Shown here: positions 17,746-26,424 of the stretch, piece after piece
How positions within the stretch are numbered: the first letter of the stretch is position 1
Layout of the letters: the number at the start of each line of letters is the position of its first letter
Assembly: GCA_913050215.1 (NCBI GenBank)
Contig: CAJXBG010000017.1
Coordinates: 1 to 44,396 of the forward strand
Source of the DNA: an uncultured Gammaproteobacteria bacterium
GTDB lineage: Bacteria; Pseudomonadota; Gammaproteobacteria; Pseudomonadales; Azotimanducaceae
Length of the DNA stretch: 44,396 bases
Direction: 5' to 3'
Program-made: the position numbers and the translations under genes
Notes under the pieces: generated by a model
What the model saw: the letters and a program-made list of their open reading frames with translations, nothing else
Databases searched by the model: none
Told to the model about the DNA's origin: nothing

Positions 17746-17800
17746 ATCCTGTCGCAAACGGGTCCGGCGTTAATTTGCAGACAGGTGTGAGCCCGGGTCT

Positions 17801-18943
17801 ATGAGTTACTTCCGAATATTCCAGTTTCCAACGTTACTGTTAGCCGGCGCTTCCGCGTTTAGTATGTCGACGTTGTTTAGCGCCATGAAACCAGTGTTAC
17901 TCACTCGATATGTGGAGCAGGCAGGCTTTAGTGAGTCTCTCGCTGGTCTCGTTGTGGCAATGCCTTTTGTCGGTATTGCGCTCTCTTCCCTATTATTGAA
18001 CAAACTGCTGGGTCTGATGCCGCTGCGGCTGCTGGTGATTGTTTTTGGTGGGCTGTTAACAACCACGGAGCTCGTAAGTGCCTATGTCTTTGACCTCAAG
18101 GCATTGGTGCTGACGCTGCAGTTTTTTGCTGGCATCTCAGTTGGCGTGTTAACGGGTAGCGTTTCGAGAATCATCGCCACACAAACTCTTGCGGACGAGA
18201 TGTTTGGATTTGTTGATATGGCTGCCGTTTTTCTGATGTCATTTATGATTGCTGGTGTGGGAGCGGCGATTGGCGCGCTTGGACTTGAAGGCGGCTATTT
18301 GTTCGCAGCTGCCCTCTCGCTTGGCTATACGCTGCTGATGTTAGCTTACAAAACAAACGATGGTCAGCAGGACGGTACAGTCAAATTCAGCAAGCCTCTG
18401 TTAATTTCGTTAAGGCCTGTCGCTGTAATTATCATGGGTATGCTGTTTGTCACCTGCAGTGGTTTTGGATTTGCCTTCCTCTTTACCATCGGCATAGATC
18501 TGGGCATGAGCTACGCCTCCGCTGGTTCCTTCATTGGTACGCTTGTGCTCGTGTCCTCGCTTGCTTGCCAGCTTGGAGGTTGGAGTAGTGGCAAGTTTGG
18601 TCCTTATCGCCCGCTGGCGGGTGCCTATATTGTTTGTGCGGTAGGTTGGTACATTGCTATTCATGCGAGCAGCCAGTTGATATTTATGATTGCGCTTGTA
18701 CCGGCGATATTTTCCCTGCAGTTTAACTTTCCGATTCTGCTGGCACTTGCCGGCTCCCTTGATGCGGAAGGCAGGTGGGCTGCAATTGCGACACCGCTGC
18801 TGATGAGTGGGTTTGCCTGGGCTGCGATCTCAGCAGGAGCAATTGTGAGCGTCTGGGGTATCCCTGCGCTTGCAACGGCGACTGGACTTGGGCTGCTGAT
18901 TTGCCTGTTGTTGCTGATCCCTTCAAGGGAAGTAACGGTATGA
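17801..18943 (+). CDS. Major facilitator superfamily permease (first gene of transporter/glycosyltransferase operon)
   Basis: 380 residues with about ten to twelve hydrophobic helices. Features include FSESLAGLVVAMPFVGIALSSLLLNK, and a mid-protein LISLRPVAVIIMGMLFVTCSGFGFAF starting the second half. The sequence resembles the YbfB/YjiJ-like and AraJ-like MFS branch; the substrate is unknown. No strong ribosome site precedes ATG 17801 (only AGG about 15 bases upstream). The gene ends in ATGA, so its stop overlaps the start of the glycosyltransferase gene and the two are probably translationally coupled. It heads a run of five same-strand genes after a strong terminator. Confidence 0.82.
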   Translation: MSYFRIFQFPTLLLAGASAFSMSTLFSAMKPVLLTRYVEQAGFSESLAGLVVAMPFVGIALSSLLLNKLLGLMPLRLLVIVFGGLLTTTELVSAYVFDLKALVLTLQFFAGISVGVLTGSVSRIIATQTLADEMFGFVDMAAVFLMSFMIAGVGAAIGALGLEGGYLFAAALSLGYTLLMLAYKTNDGQQDGTVKFSKPLLISLRPVAVIIMGMLFVTCSGFGFAFLFTIGIDLGMSYASAGSFIGTLVLVSSLACQLGGWSSGKFGPYRPLAGAYIVCAVGWYIAIHASSQLIFMIALVPAIFSLQFNFPILLALAGSLDAEGRWAAIATPLLMSGFAWAAISAGAIVSVWGIPALATATGLGLLICLLLLIPSREVTV

Positions 18944-20520
18944 GACGAAAGGTAGGCGCCCTTGATTTGGATAGGTGGCTCCTTCCAGTATTGATTTTAA
19001 ATCTGTTCGTTTGGGTCGTTGCACGCTTCATTTCTGATACCAACCTTGATCCCTATGGGGATATGTTGGAAAACTTTGCGTGGGGACAGGAATTCAGCTG
19101 GGGTACCCATAAACACCCTCCGCTCATTGGTTGGGTGACGGGACTTTGGTTTTCGATATTGCCGCGCAATGACACCGCTTACCATTTGTTATCTTATTTA
19201 AACGTATTGCTTGGCTTGGTCGGGGTCTATCGGGTTGCAATTGTTCTTGGGTTTGCGCGGGTGGCTGTGCCTACTGTGCTCTTGTTGGCGATGGCGTTAC
19301 CCTATAGCACGCTTGCAGTTAAATTTAATGCGAACGCCATACTTTTATCTCTTTGGCCTTGGGTCGTTTTTGGTTGGCTTAAAAGTCAGCAAGAAACCGA
19401 TACAAATGTAAACACGTGGACCATCCTGTTTGGTGTACTAGGCGGTTTGGCGCTGCTCGGTAAATACTATAGCGGTGTACTGATGGTTGGTTTGCTGTTG
19501 GCGAGTTTTAGCTCAAAGGACGGGAGACATTGGTTAAAAAGTTATAAACCTTGGCTTTCTGGCATCGTCTTTACCCTGATATTGACACCCCACATACTCT
19601 GGTTGTTTGACAATAGTTTCATTTCCTTCGCCTATATTGCTGCACAATCAGAAAATCGAGCGCCCTATCGGGCGCTGTTGAAGTTCGCCTTTGTGCCATG
19701 GTTGTATTGGTTGATTCCACTGCTGATATGCGCATGGATAGGCACTCGTCAAGAGCAATCGGTGATTGCTCGAATTCGCCGTTTCTTTAAAAACCTTGTT
19801 CTTGCCTGGTACTGTCAAGGTTGGAACGACACGTTGTTTTGGATGGTCATGCTTCCTTGGATGTTGACGCTACTGTTTGGCATCCTCGGGATTGTTGCGC
19901 TTTCTCTGCCATGGGCGATACCGCTCGGGTTTGGTTTCCCGCTGCTATGGATAAGAAACCTTTGGCAAGCCGAAGGGGACGAAATGGCAAACTATTCAGG
20001 CAGCATCCTCCGGATTTTTTGCGTTTGGTTAGTTTTGATTCTAATTGTGAGTCCCATCTTTGCCGTGTTCGAGGCTAAGAGAGAGAGTGCTAATTATTAC
20101 CGGCCGCGGGCCGAGGCAGCAGAAGCGATCATTCAAAAGTGGCAGGAAACGCTGCCAGACAACGAACTCCATTGGGTGGGCGGCCAGTGGGCAGAAAATG
20201 GGTTAGTTGCTTTCTATGGGAACCCTGAGATTAAGATACTTCCCGGATTGCCTGATAGTGAAGCGGCCGCGGCGGTATCTTCATTGGACTGGCGTAGAAA
20301 GCCAGGACTTATTTTGTGTCCTCGCAGGAAAGCGGCGACACCGCCGCCTTTCTCCTGTCCTGGTGATACAACGAGGTGGTTAGAAGAGAATAGTCTGCCA
20401 GTTCGAACGATAGAGGTGCGTGTTCAAAAAAATGGATTCAGATTTCCTGTTGAATGGGAATTTGAGTACCTGGGTTATATCTATTTACCGAAAGAAGGTA
20501 GGACAGTCGATGACAGTTAA
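18940..20520 (+). CDS. GT-C fold membrane glycosyltransferase (ArnT/PMT family, GT39/GT83-like)
   Basis: 526 residues from ATG 18940, which overlaps the upstream stop by 4 bases (ATGA); the frame is open further back inside the MFS gene but that is a shadow. The first periplasmic loop after helix 1 has DTNLDPYGDMLENFAWGQEFSWGTHKHPPLIGWV, the acidic residue plus HKHPPL motif typical of ArnT-like enzymes that use polyprenyl-phosphate sugars. About ten helices follow, with a soluble C-terminal part of about 120 residues (ESANYYRPRAEAAEAI onward). The acceptor is unknown. It overlaps the next gene by 11 bases, which argues strongly for one operon. Confidence 0.82.
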   Translation: MRRKVGALDLDRWLLPVLILNLFVWVVARFISDTNLDPYGDMLENFAWGQEFSWGTHKHPPLIGWVTGLWFSILPRNDTAYHLLSYLNVLLGLVGVYRVAIVLGFARVAVPTVLLLAMALPYSTLAVKFNANAILLSLWPWVVFGWLKSQQETDTNVNTWTILFGVLGGLALLGKYYSGVLMVGLLLASFSSKDGRHWLKSYKPWLSGIVFTLILTPHILWLFDNSFISFAYIAAQSENRAPYRALLKFAFVPWLYWLIPLLICAWIGTRQEQSVIARIRRFFKNLVLAWYCQGWNDTLFWMVMLPWMLTLLFGILGIVALSLPWAIPLGFGFPLLWIRNLWQAEGDEMANYSGSILRIFCVWLVLILIVSPIFAVFEAKRESANYYRPRAEAAEAIIQKWQETLPDNELHWVGGQWAENGLVAFYGNPEIKILPGLPDSEAAAAVSSLDWRRKPGLILCPRRKAATPPPFSCPGDTTRWLEENSLPVRTIEVRVQKNGFRFPVEWEFEYLGYIYLPKEGRTVDDS

Positions 20521-21574
20521 CTATGGAGTGATTGGTACAGGGATGATGGGTTGCGAGCATATTCGTAATATCGTCCAGATAGAGACAGCGTCGGTAGTCG
20601 CTATCGCAGATCCGAGTGAGCGGTCGCTTGGCTGGGGTCAGAAAGCTTGCCAAGGCAGATTTACGCCTGACGAATACACCGACTATCGGGATCTCCTAGC
20701 AAGAGATGACATTGATGCGGTGGTTGTTGCATCGCCCAATTTTACTCACATTGATGTGATGCGAGATGTGTTTGGTACGAGCAAACATGTGCTTCTGGAA
20801 AAGCCAATGTGCACAACCATGGCTGACTCGATCGAGTTGCGAACAATGGCAGAGAAACACACAGGTATGGTTTGGATCGGACTTGAATATCGATATATGT
20901 CGCCCATCATGAGTTTCCTTAATGAGCTTGAGGACAATGTGGTTGGAGACATCAAGATGTTTTTTATTCGAGAACACCGATTCCCGTTCCTTAAGAAGGT
21001 AGATAACTGGAACCGGTTTAACCGCAACAGCGGAGGCACGCTGGTTGAAAAATGCTGTCACTTCTTCGACATGATGAATCTTGTCGTCAAGTCAAAGCCA
21101 GTCAGAATATTTGCCTCCGGGGCCCAAGACGTGAACCATCTCGACGAACGTTATGACGGAGAAGTGCCGGACATTCTGGATAACGCCTTCGTTATCGTGG
21201 ACTACGAAAATGGAGCCAGAGCTTGTCTTGATCTATGCATGTTCGCCGAGGGCGGTCGAAATGAACAAGAGCTAGTAGCAACGGGTTCTGGCGGCAAACT
21301 TGAGGTGACGATTCCCGAGGGTGTCATGACAAAAGCGGGAAGGGACTATGGTAAATTTACTACGCAAAAAATTGCAATGGATCCGCGGGTTAACGAAGTG
21401 GGGCTGCATCACGGCGCCAGCTACTTGGAACATCTGGATTTTATCCATTGTATAGAAGAGAACCTTGACCCCAGAGTGACAGTTGAGGATGGATTGTTGT
21501 CGGTGGCGATGGGTATCGCGGCTCAGGAGTCGATTGCCAGAGGCGCGCCGGTGCAGCTTGAAGAGCTTCTATAG
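20510..21574 (+). CDS. Gfo/Idh/MocA family NAD(P)-dependent oxidoreductase
   Basis: 354 residues from ATG 20510, with AAGGTAGGA upstream; it overlaps the glycosyltransferase end by 11 bases. The N-terminal Rossmann motif is VIGTGMMGCEHIRNI, followed by the family's EKPM motif at Glu97-Lys98-Pro99 and the sugar-binding alpha/beta domain with NRNSGGTLVEKCCHFFDMMN, in which His/Asp residues would sit at the substrate. Members oxidise or reduce sugars, inositols and related polyols. The gene sits between a membrane glycosyltransferase and a TAXI-TRAP transporter, so the substrate may be a sugar acid or cyclitol made or imported by the same operon; this is inference. Confidence 0.9.
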   Translation: MTVNYGVIGTGMMGCEHIRNIVQIETASVVAIADPSERSLGWGQKACQGRFTPDEYTDYRDLLARDDIDAVVVASPNFTHIDVMRDVFGTSKHVLLEKPMCTTMADSIELRTMAEKHTGMVWIGLEYRYMSPIMSFLNELEDNVVGDIKMFFIREHRFPFLKKVDNWNRFNRNSGGTLVEKCCHFFDMMNLVVKSKPVRIFASGAQDVNHLDERYDGEVPDILDNAFVIVDYENGARACLDLCMFAEGGRNEQELVATGSGGKLEVTIPEGVMTKAGRDYGKFTTQKIAMDPRVNEVGLHHGASYLEHLDFIHCIEENLDPRVTVEDGLLSVAMGIAAQESIARGAPVQLEELL

Positions 21575-21622
21575 CGAATGTAACACTGCTATTGTGCGCA
21601 CTGGTTAAAAATAGTGGTTCAA

Positions 21623-22786
21623 ATGTCTCTATTCTCACGATCTTTATCCCAGTGTTTATTGTCGCTGGCGGTTTTTGTCTCGACGCCTGAAATGCTCGTC
21701 GCTGCAGAGGAAGTTGCACTACCGCGCACCATGGCCTGGAGTGCTTATAACCTGGGCACTACCGGTTACAATCAAGCAGTGGCTATCGGCAAGGTACTCA
21801 AGGACAAACACGGCGTTAATCTCAGGGTTATCCCTGGCAAAAATGATATCTCCCGGTTACTGCCATTGAAGAAGGGTAGAGTCCAGTTCACAGCAACCGG
21901 TGTGGCAACCTACTTCGCTCAGGAAGGTATGTTCCAGTTTGCGCATCGAAATTGGGGACCGTTGCCTATTAGAATTACGATGTTGTCGAACGGATTATCC
22001 AATCAGTCTCTGGCGGTTGCCGCGGACACAGGCGTTAAGGAGTTTTCCCAATTACGAGGCAAGCGCATAGCGTGGGTTCGAGGTGCGCCTGCACTGAATG
22101 TGTCTACAGAGGCGATGCTTGCCTGTGGCGGACTTACCTGGCAAGACGTTGTTCGGGTCGAATACCCGGGATACGCTGCGATGTGGAATGGCGTCGTTGC
22201 AAATCAGATTGATGCGGCCTATGCCACAACCGTCTCGGGTCCAACCCGCAAACTCGAAGCTAGCCCCCGTGGCATATTTTGGCCACCTTTACCTCACGAA
22301 GATAAAGCTTGCTGGCGTCGCCTTAAAAAAGTGGCTCCTTATTTCGTGCCGCATATCGCGGTCAGAGGCGCGGCAATTTCCGAAGAGAGCCCCCACGAGG
22401 GAGGCACTTATCCGTACCCTATTCTAATTTCTCTGGCTGATCAAAAAGACGATCTTGTTTATTCTCTAGCGAAGGCAATTCACCTTGGTTATGACGACTA
22501 CAAAGATGCAGATCCTGGGGCAATCGGTTGGGCTATGCATTTGCAGCAGTTTGACTGGGTTGTACCCTTTCATTCCGCCGCTATTCAATACTACAAGGAG
22601 GTAGGGGTTTGGAAGCCAGCGCATAGTGTTCATAATGACCGATTGGTTCAGCGCCAAAAAGTACTGGGTGATGCCTGGCAAACACTTCAAAGCCTTGACG
22701 TTGAGAGCGACGAAAAATTTGCAACACTTTGGTTACAGTTACGCGAGAAGAAACTGACCGACGCAGGTTTCGATCCCGTTTGGTAG
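21623..22786 (+). CDS. TAXI-family TRAP transporter solute-binding protein
   Basis: About 387 residues from ATG 21623 (an in-frame GTG lies 9 bases upstream; neither has a clear ribosome site). A signal peptide (QCLLSLAVFVSTPEMLVAA) is followed by the mature binding protein: SAYNLGTTGYNQAVAIGKVLKDKHG, IPGKNDISRLLPLKKGRVQFTATGVATYF, GKRIAWVRGAPALN and VEYPGYAAMWNGVVANQIDAAYAT. This matches the TAXI type of periplasmic receptor that works with a fused DctQM-like permease, which follows 41 bases later. TAXI proteins bind glutamate-like or dicarboxylate solutes in known cases, but this sequence gives no direct clue. Confidence 0.9.
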   Translation: MSLFSRSLSQCLLSLAVFVSTPEMLVAAEEVALPRTMAWSAYNLGTTGYNQAVAIGKVLKDKHGVNLRVIPGKNDISRLLPLKKGRVQFTATGVATYFAQEGMFQFAHRNWGPLPIRITMLSNGLSNQSLAVAADTGVKEFSQLRGKRIAWVRGAPALNVSTEAMLACGGLTWQDVVRVEYPGYAAMWNGVVANQIDAAYATTVSGPTRKLEASPRGIFWPPLPHEDKACWRRLKKVAPYFVPHIAVRGAAISEESPHEGGTYPYPILISLADQKDDLVYSLAKAIHLGYDDYKDADPGAIGWAMHLQQFDWVVPFHSAAIQYYKEVGVWKPAHSVHNDRLVQRQKVLGDAWQTLQSLDVESDEKFATLWLQLREKKLTDAGFDPVW

Positions 22787-22827
22787 AAAAAATTTTTGGA
22801 TAATTGTCGGTTGATGGTGAAAAGTCC

Positions 22828-24771
22828 ATGACAAAACTGCGAGCCACAGATGGGCCGTTAGGTATTCTTCTTGCTTTAACTGCGGTGATTGTTTCATTGC
22901 TTGCAATGGACAGCCTTCGAGTACTTGGTGCCCCATTGTTGTCCGGCATTGTCTCGCTTGAAACACAGTACTTTTATCTTGTGCTGATGTTTCTGATGCC
23001 GCTTGGGTTTCTGCTGTATCGATCAAATCAGAAGACCGATCTGTTGCCGCTTGATGTCTTGCTTGCACTGGTAAATTTCTTGGCTTGTGGTTGGTTGTAC
23101 TGGCATTCAGAACAAATTCTCGATGAAGGTTGGGAGTTTGGTGGACCAGAAGAGGCTGTCTGGGTTTCCTACGTGCTGTGGGCTTGTGCGCTGGAAACTG
23201 TGCGCCGTGTTGCTGGTTGGTCGCTTTTTATATTGGTGTCTCTTTTCTCCCTCTACCCTCTTGCGGCAGAGCAGATGCCCGATGCTATTTCCGGCATGTC
23301 GGTTTCTCTGCAGGATACGGCGATATACCATGCAATGAGCAGTGAAAGCGTACTAGGGTTGCCATTTCGCGCTTTTGCAAATCTGGTCATTGGTTTTCTT
23401 GTATTCGGTGTTGCTTTGAAATGCACCGGAGGAGGGCAGTTCTTCATTGATCTAGCATTTTCGCTTTTGGGGCGGGTGCGTGGTGGACCAGCGAAGGTGG
23501 CGATTCTTTCCAGCGGTCTAATGGGATCAATGAGCGGTAGCGTGGTCACGAATGTGTTGACGACCGGGCAGTTGACTATTCCGGCAATGAAACGATCAGG
23601 TTTTAATGCATCCGCAGCCGGGGGCATCGAAGCATGCGCTTCAACCGGCGGCGTGCTGTTACCCCCGGTGATGGGTTCGACAGCATTCGTCATGGCGACT
23701 TTCCTTGGCATGCCTTACTACGATGTGGCGCTGGCGGCGGCGATTCCTGCAGTGCTGTATTTTGTTGCACTTTTCCTGCAATTGGATGCATTTGCCGCAC
23801 GTGAAAATCTTCAGGGCGCTGATGAAGACGAGATTCCAGATCTGCTCGATACCATTAAAAATGGTTGGTATTATCTTGGCGCTTTTGCCGTACTGGTAGT
23901 ATTACTGCTTGTTATGCAAAGAGAGGCGTTGGCGCCCTGGCTGTCTACCCTTGTACTTCTAATACTAAACCAATTTTCCAAACGACATAGGTGGGGTGCA
24001 AGAGACGTTTTTGACTTTCTAGTTGCCAGTGGCTCACTGTTTGTCGAGTTGTTAATTGTACTCAGCGGGGTGGGTCTCATTGTTGGCGCTTTGTCGCTAA
24101 CGGGGTTGTCCGGCACGCTGGTGAATGAGCTGCTTTTCCTTGCAGGTGGCTCTACCCTTGTGTTGCTGTTGATGGGTGCACTGACAAGTTTTGTTCTGGG
24201 CATTGGTATGACCGTAACCGCTGCTTATATCTTCCTCGCTATCGTGCTTGCGCCAGCATTGATTCAAGGTGGCCTGGAACCGCTGAGTGTTCATCTATTT
24301 ATTCTTTATTGCGGCATGCTGTCGTTTATTACACCGCCGGTTGCACTTGGCGCATTTGCGGCAGCGTCAATCGCGGGTTCGAATCCCATGTCCACGGGTT
24401 TTAAGGCTATGCAGTTCGGTGTGGCCACATACTGTATTCCTTTCTTTTTTGTACTTCAGCCGGCGCTTATTTTGAATGCTGAGCCTATTGTAATAGTCCA
24501 AGCGGTTTTTGAGACCTTCGTGGGAGTTTGGCTTATTGCTTCAGGCGTGCAGGGTTACTTGCCGTTTATGGGTGTCATCCGGGGTTTCGTGCCGAGAGTT
24601 TTGATTGCCACTGGTGGATTGTTGATCGCGGCCCCGGGTCTTGGAAACATCGGCATTGATATTGCCAATTCAGAATTTGCGCTGGTGGGTATAGTGCTTT
24701 GTGGTCTAGCACTGATGGTTTCAACATGGCTAGTGAAAGCGACATCGGTTGCGGTGGATCCTCGACTCTGA
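22828..24771 (+). CDS. Fused TRAP transporter permease (DctQM-like, TAXI partner)
   Basis: About 647 residues from ATG 22828 (a TTG 24 bases upstream is also in frame). The first four helices (to about residue 130) form the small-subunit part, and the rest is the large DctM-like permease, with FGVALKCTGGGQFFIDLAF, SGSVVTNVLTTGQLTIPAMKRSGFNASAAGGIEACASTGGVLLPPVMGSTAF, GIGMTVTAAYIFLAIVLAPAL and SFITPPVALGAFAAASIAGSNPMSTGF. Na+-driven secondary uptake is expected. It ends the five-gene operon and is directly followed, with no gap, by the stop of the convergent gene. Confidence 0.93.
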   Translation: MTKLRATDGPLGILLALTAVIVSLLAMDSLRVLGAPLLSGIVSLETQYFYLVLMFLMPLGFLLYRSNQKTDLLPLDVLLALVNFLACGWLYWHSEQILDEGWEFGGPEEAVWVSYVLWACALETVRRVAGWSLFILVSLFSLYPLAAEQMPDAISGMSVSLQDTAIYHAMSSESVLGLPFRAFANLVIGFLVFGVALKCTGGGQFFIDLAFSLLGRVRGGPAKVAILSSGLMGSMSGSVVTNVLTTGQLTIPAMKRSGFNASAAGGIEACASTGGVLLPPVMGSTAFVMATFLGMPYYDVALAAAIPAVLYFVALFLQLDAFAARENLQGADEDEIPDLLDTIKNGWYYLGAFAVLVVLLLVMQREALAPWLSTLVLLILNQFSKRHRWGARDVFDFLVASGSLFVELLIVLSGVGLIVGALSLTGLSGTLVNELLFLAGGSTLVLLLMGALTSFVLGIGMTVTAAYIFLAIVLAPALIQGGLEPLSVHLFILYCGMLSFITPPVALGAFAAASIAGSNPMSTGFKAMQFGVATYCIPFFFVLQPALILNAEPIVIVQAVFETFVGVWLIASGVQGYLPFMGVIRGFVPRVLIATGGLLIAAPGLGNIGIDIANSEFALVGIVLCGLALMVSTWLVKATSVAVDPRL

Positions 24772-25548
24772 TTATTTGTGGCGCGCCTGTATCCCCTTCG
24801 AATACATCATAAAAAGTTTTCCATCATCACCCCACGCGGATTTTAAATCAGTCATTTCAGGGTTCGATGAATGCAGCAGGGCTTGAATAGATGTATCCAG
24901 TTTCGCAAGGTTGTTGAGCGTGCCTTTGTGTGTTTGGAGAATTAAATTCGCTCTCTTGGCTAGGCTTGAAGAATCAGAAAGGTTTTTACTTGAATGGTTC
25001 TGAGTTGATAACGCAGATAAGAACGCAAGATAGATATAGTAGGATTCACGATCTGCAAAGCCGGAAATCAGACTCAGGTCTTGCAGCTCTTTGAATTCAG
25101 CGCCATCAAACTCTGCCTGTCCTTGACTCAGTTTTGGCAGAAAACGAGATGCCGGTTTATGTGTAATGTTCACGCCAGTTGTGCATGCTGAGACTCTAAC
25201 GTATCGAGCCTCTGCTCCGGATCCAACCTTAACGATCAGTTCACCGACGAGTTTGCTCGCAGCTATCCAGGTTTTAAAGCCATGAAGGCGACCGTTGTTG
25301 ATTGTGACAGCGGGTTTTCGGTTGGTCTCGCTTCGATCTTCCGAGGCAGCGTATGCTAGCCAGTGATTACTCGCAATCTCTTTAAAGGTGGCTCTGATGG
25401 CTGCCTGATATCCTGCAATGAAGATCAAGGCTGGATCCGGGTTGGTGGATAAACGTCCCGCTGAAATTGCCAAATTTGCTGGCTCATTTATATCTGGCTG
25501 ATCTTTAAAAGTTGTTTGCCAGGTGGTGAAGTATTCTTCTTCTGTCAT
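24772..25548 (-). CDS. Short acyl-CoA-dehydrogenase-like protein, function uncertain
   Basis: 258 residues starting MTEEEYFTTWQTTFKDQP. The middle reads FIAGYQAAIRATF, HWLAYAASEDRS, NNGRLHGFKTWIAASKLVGELIVKVGSG, RYVRVSACTTGVNITHKP and FLPKLSQGQAEFDGAEF. This order (a GRLxGxKTWxAA strand, then GV and an F-x-G segment) resembles the beta domain of acyl-CoA dehydrogenases, but the protein is much shorter than that family's usual 380-400 residues and the flavin-contact Thr/Ser motifs are unclear. It may be a non-catalytic or truncated relative. It faces the TRAP permease gene end to end and is divergent from an exported protein gene. Confidence 0.5.
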   Translation of the reverse strand: MTEEEYFTTWQTTFKDQPDINEPANLAISAGRLSTNPDPALIFIAGYQAAIRATFKEIASNHWLAYAASEDRSETNRKPAVTINNGRLHGFKTWIAASKLVGELIVKVGSGAEARYVRVSACTTGVNITHKPASRFLPKLSQGQAEFDGAEFKELQDLSLISGFADRESYYIYLAFLSALSTQNHSSKNLSDSSSLAKRANLILQTHKGTLNNLAKLDTSIQALLHSSNPEMTDLKSAWGDDGKLFMMYSKGIQARHK

Positions 25549-25666
25549 GGGTCAGTTTCACTGGTATTTAGCTAATACTAACAGAATTGATCGTGACGCT
25601 TCGGTTGTCTTACAACTACGTCGATGCAACTCAACTTCTCCAATCCTCGTATCGACGATAATTCCA

Positions 25667-25722
25667 GTTTCAACGCAAATCTTTGGCCTAAAATCCGCGC
25701 CTCAGGTTGAAACGGTGTTTCA
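25667..25722. promoter_or_regulatory. Cluster of GTTTCA/TGAAAC half-sites
   Basis: GTTTCAAC (25667-25674) is inverted as GTTGAAAC (25706-25713); the latter overlaps a tight palindrome TGAAAC-GGT-GTTTCA (25708-25722). A further GTTTCA lies at 25554-25559 next to the divergent gene start. The tight palindrome looks like a dimer operator in this 205-base divergent region. A second inverted pair, CGTCGAT (25619-25625) and ATCGACG (25651-25657), is also present. Confidence 0.4.
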
Positions 25723-25752
25723 CGAAATTTATTACGCAGGGAGAACATGTAA

Positions 25753-26289
25753 ATGTTAAAAGCAATGATGTTAGCGGTCTGCATAGCCTTTTCTGGAGTT
25801 GCAGTTGCAACAGTCAATTACGCGGAAAATACGGTAGGCTCGAATCGGGCAGTTCCGAATAGAATTGTGGAAAAGGCAATGGATGTTAGTCAGGCAACGT
25901 CAATCCTGAAGGCACCTTACGCGGCTTTTTATAAGATTTCGGGCAAAGCAGGGAAAGATAACTTTGACTTCAAGCGAGTGTCACCAAAGAAGTCGTTTCC
26001 TGATGCTCGCTGGGCCAAGCTGGCAACAAGCATCGCAAACCAGGTAAGAATTCCAGCGCCGTCCACAGGTTCAAGAGTCAAGCCAAGTGCCAACGCTTAT
26101 GTTGCCTTCTATCCAGGCGGTATTGAAGGACTCGAACCGAAACGAGTCGTTCAACTTGAGACTTCGGTCGAGGGAGAGCCAAACACACTGGCTGTTCTTG
26201 TCATCGATCAAAAAACTTCAAGTGGATCTACCCGTTTTACGGGTTTTCAGCCGGTGCCCGAGGTTTATTTCTTTGAGCTCGCGTTGTAG
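25753..26289 (+). CDS. Exported protein of unknown function
   Basis: 178 residues; AGGGAGA precedes the ATG by about 10 bases. The N-terminus is a clear signal peptide (KAMMLAVCIAFSGVAVA, cleavage near residue 19-20), so the mature protein is periplasmic or secreted. The mature part contains APYAAFYKISGKAGKDNFDFKRVSPKKSFPDARW, a segment ANAYVAFYPGGIEGLEPKRVV and a C-terminal PVPEVYFFELAL. No cysteines or membrane helices remain after the signal. I recognise no family. The promoter region carries several symmetric repeats, so the gene may be tightly regulated. Confidence 0.65.
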   Translation: MLKAMMLAVCIAFSGVAVATVNYAENTVGSNRAVPNRIVEKAMDVSQATSILKAPYAAFYKISGKAGKDNFDFKRVSPKKSFPDARWAKLATSIANQVRIPAPSTGSRVKPSANAYVAFYPGGIEGLEPKRVVQLETSVEGEPNTLAVLVIDQKTSSGSTRFTGFQPVPEVYFFELAL

Positions 26290-26424
26290 TTCGGTGAGGA
26301 TAGGAAGATTTGGGCCAGTATCGGGTGCCTTTGATCATTGCCTGCGCCGTTCAACGACATCTTCACTAACGCTTTTCCACCCACGGTTGTGCATGTTTTT
26401 ATTTCGCTGTTTTAAACAGTAATC

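Noticed and set aside
18775-18939. Upstream extension of the GT-C gene into the MFS gene
   Set aside because: It is a shadow frame rich in Cys and unlike a membrane protein; the ATGA overlap at 18940 is the natural start.
20420-20509. Upstream extension of the Gfo/Idh gene
   Set aside because: It overlaps the glycosyltransferase in another frame; ATG 20510 has a good ribosome site and begins directly at the Rossmann motif.
24376-24395. tRNA-like T-loop sequence GGTTCGAATCCC
   Set aside because: It lies inside the TRAP permease frame (encoding AGSNPMS) and has no matching acceptor or anticodon stems around it.
25707-25735. Promoter TTGAAA-17-TATTAC before the exported protein
   Set aside because: Transcription would begin at about 25742, inside the ribosome site, leaving a leader without it; so it was not listed as a feature.
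26408-26420. CTGTTT-T-AAACAG palindrome near the msrB end as a terminator
   Set aside because: As a hairpin it would have only about four pairs around a usable loop, too weak for termination.
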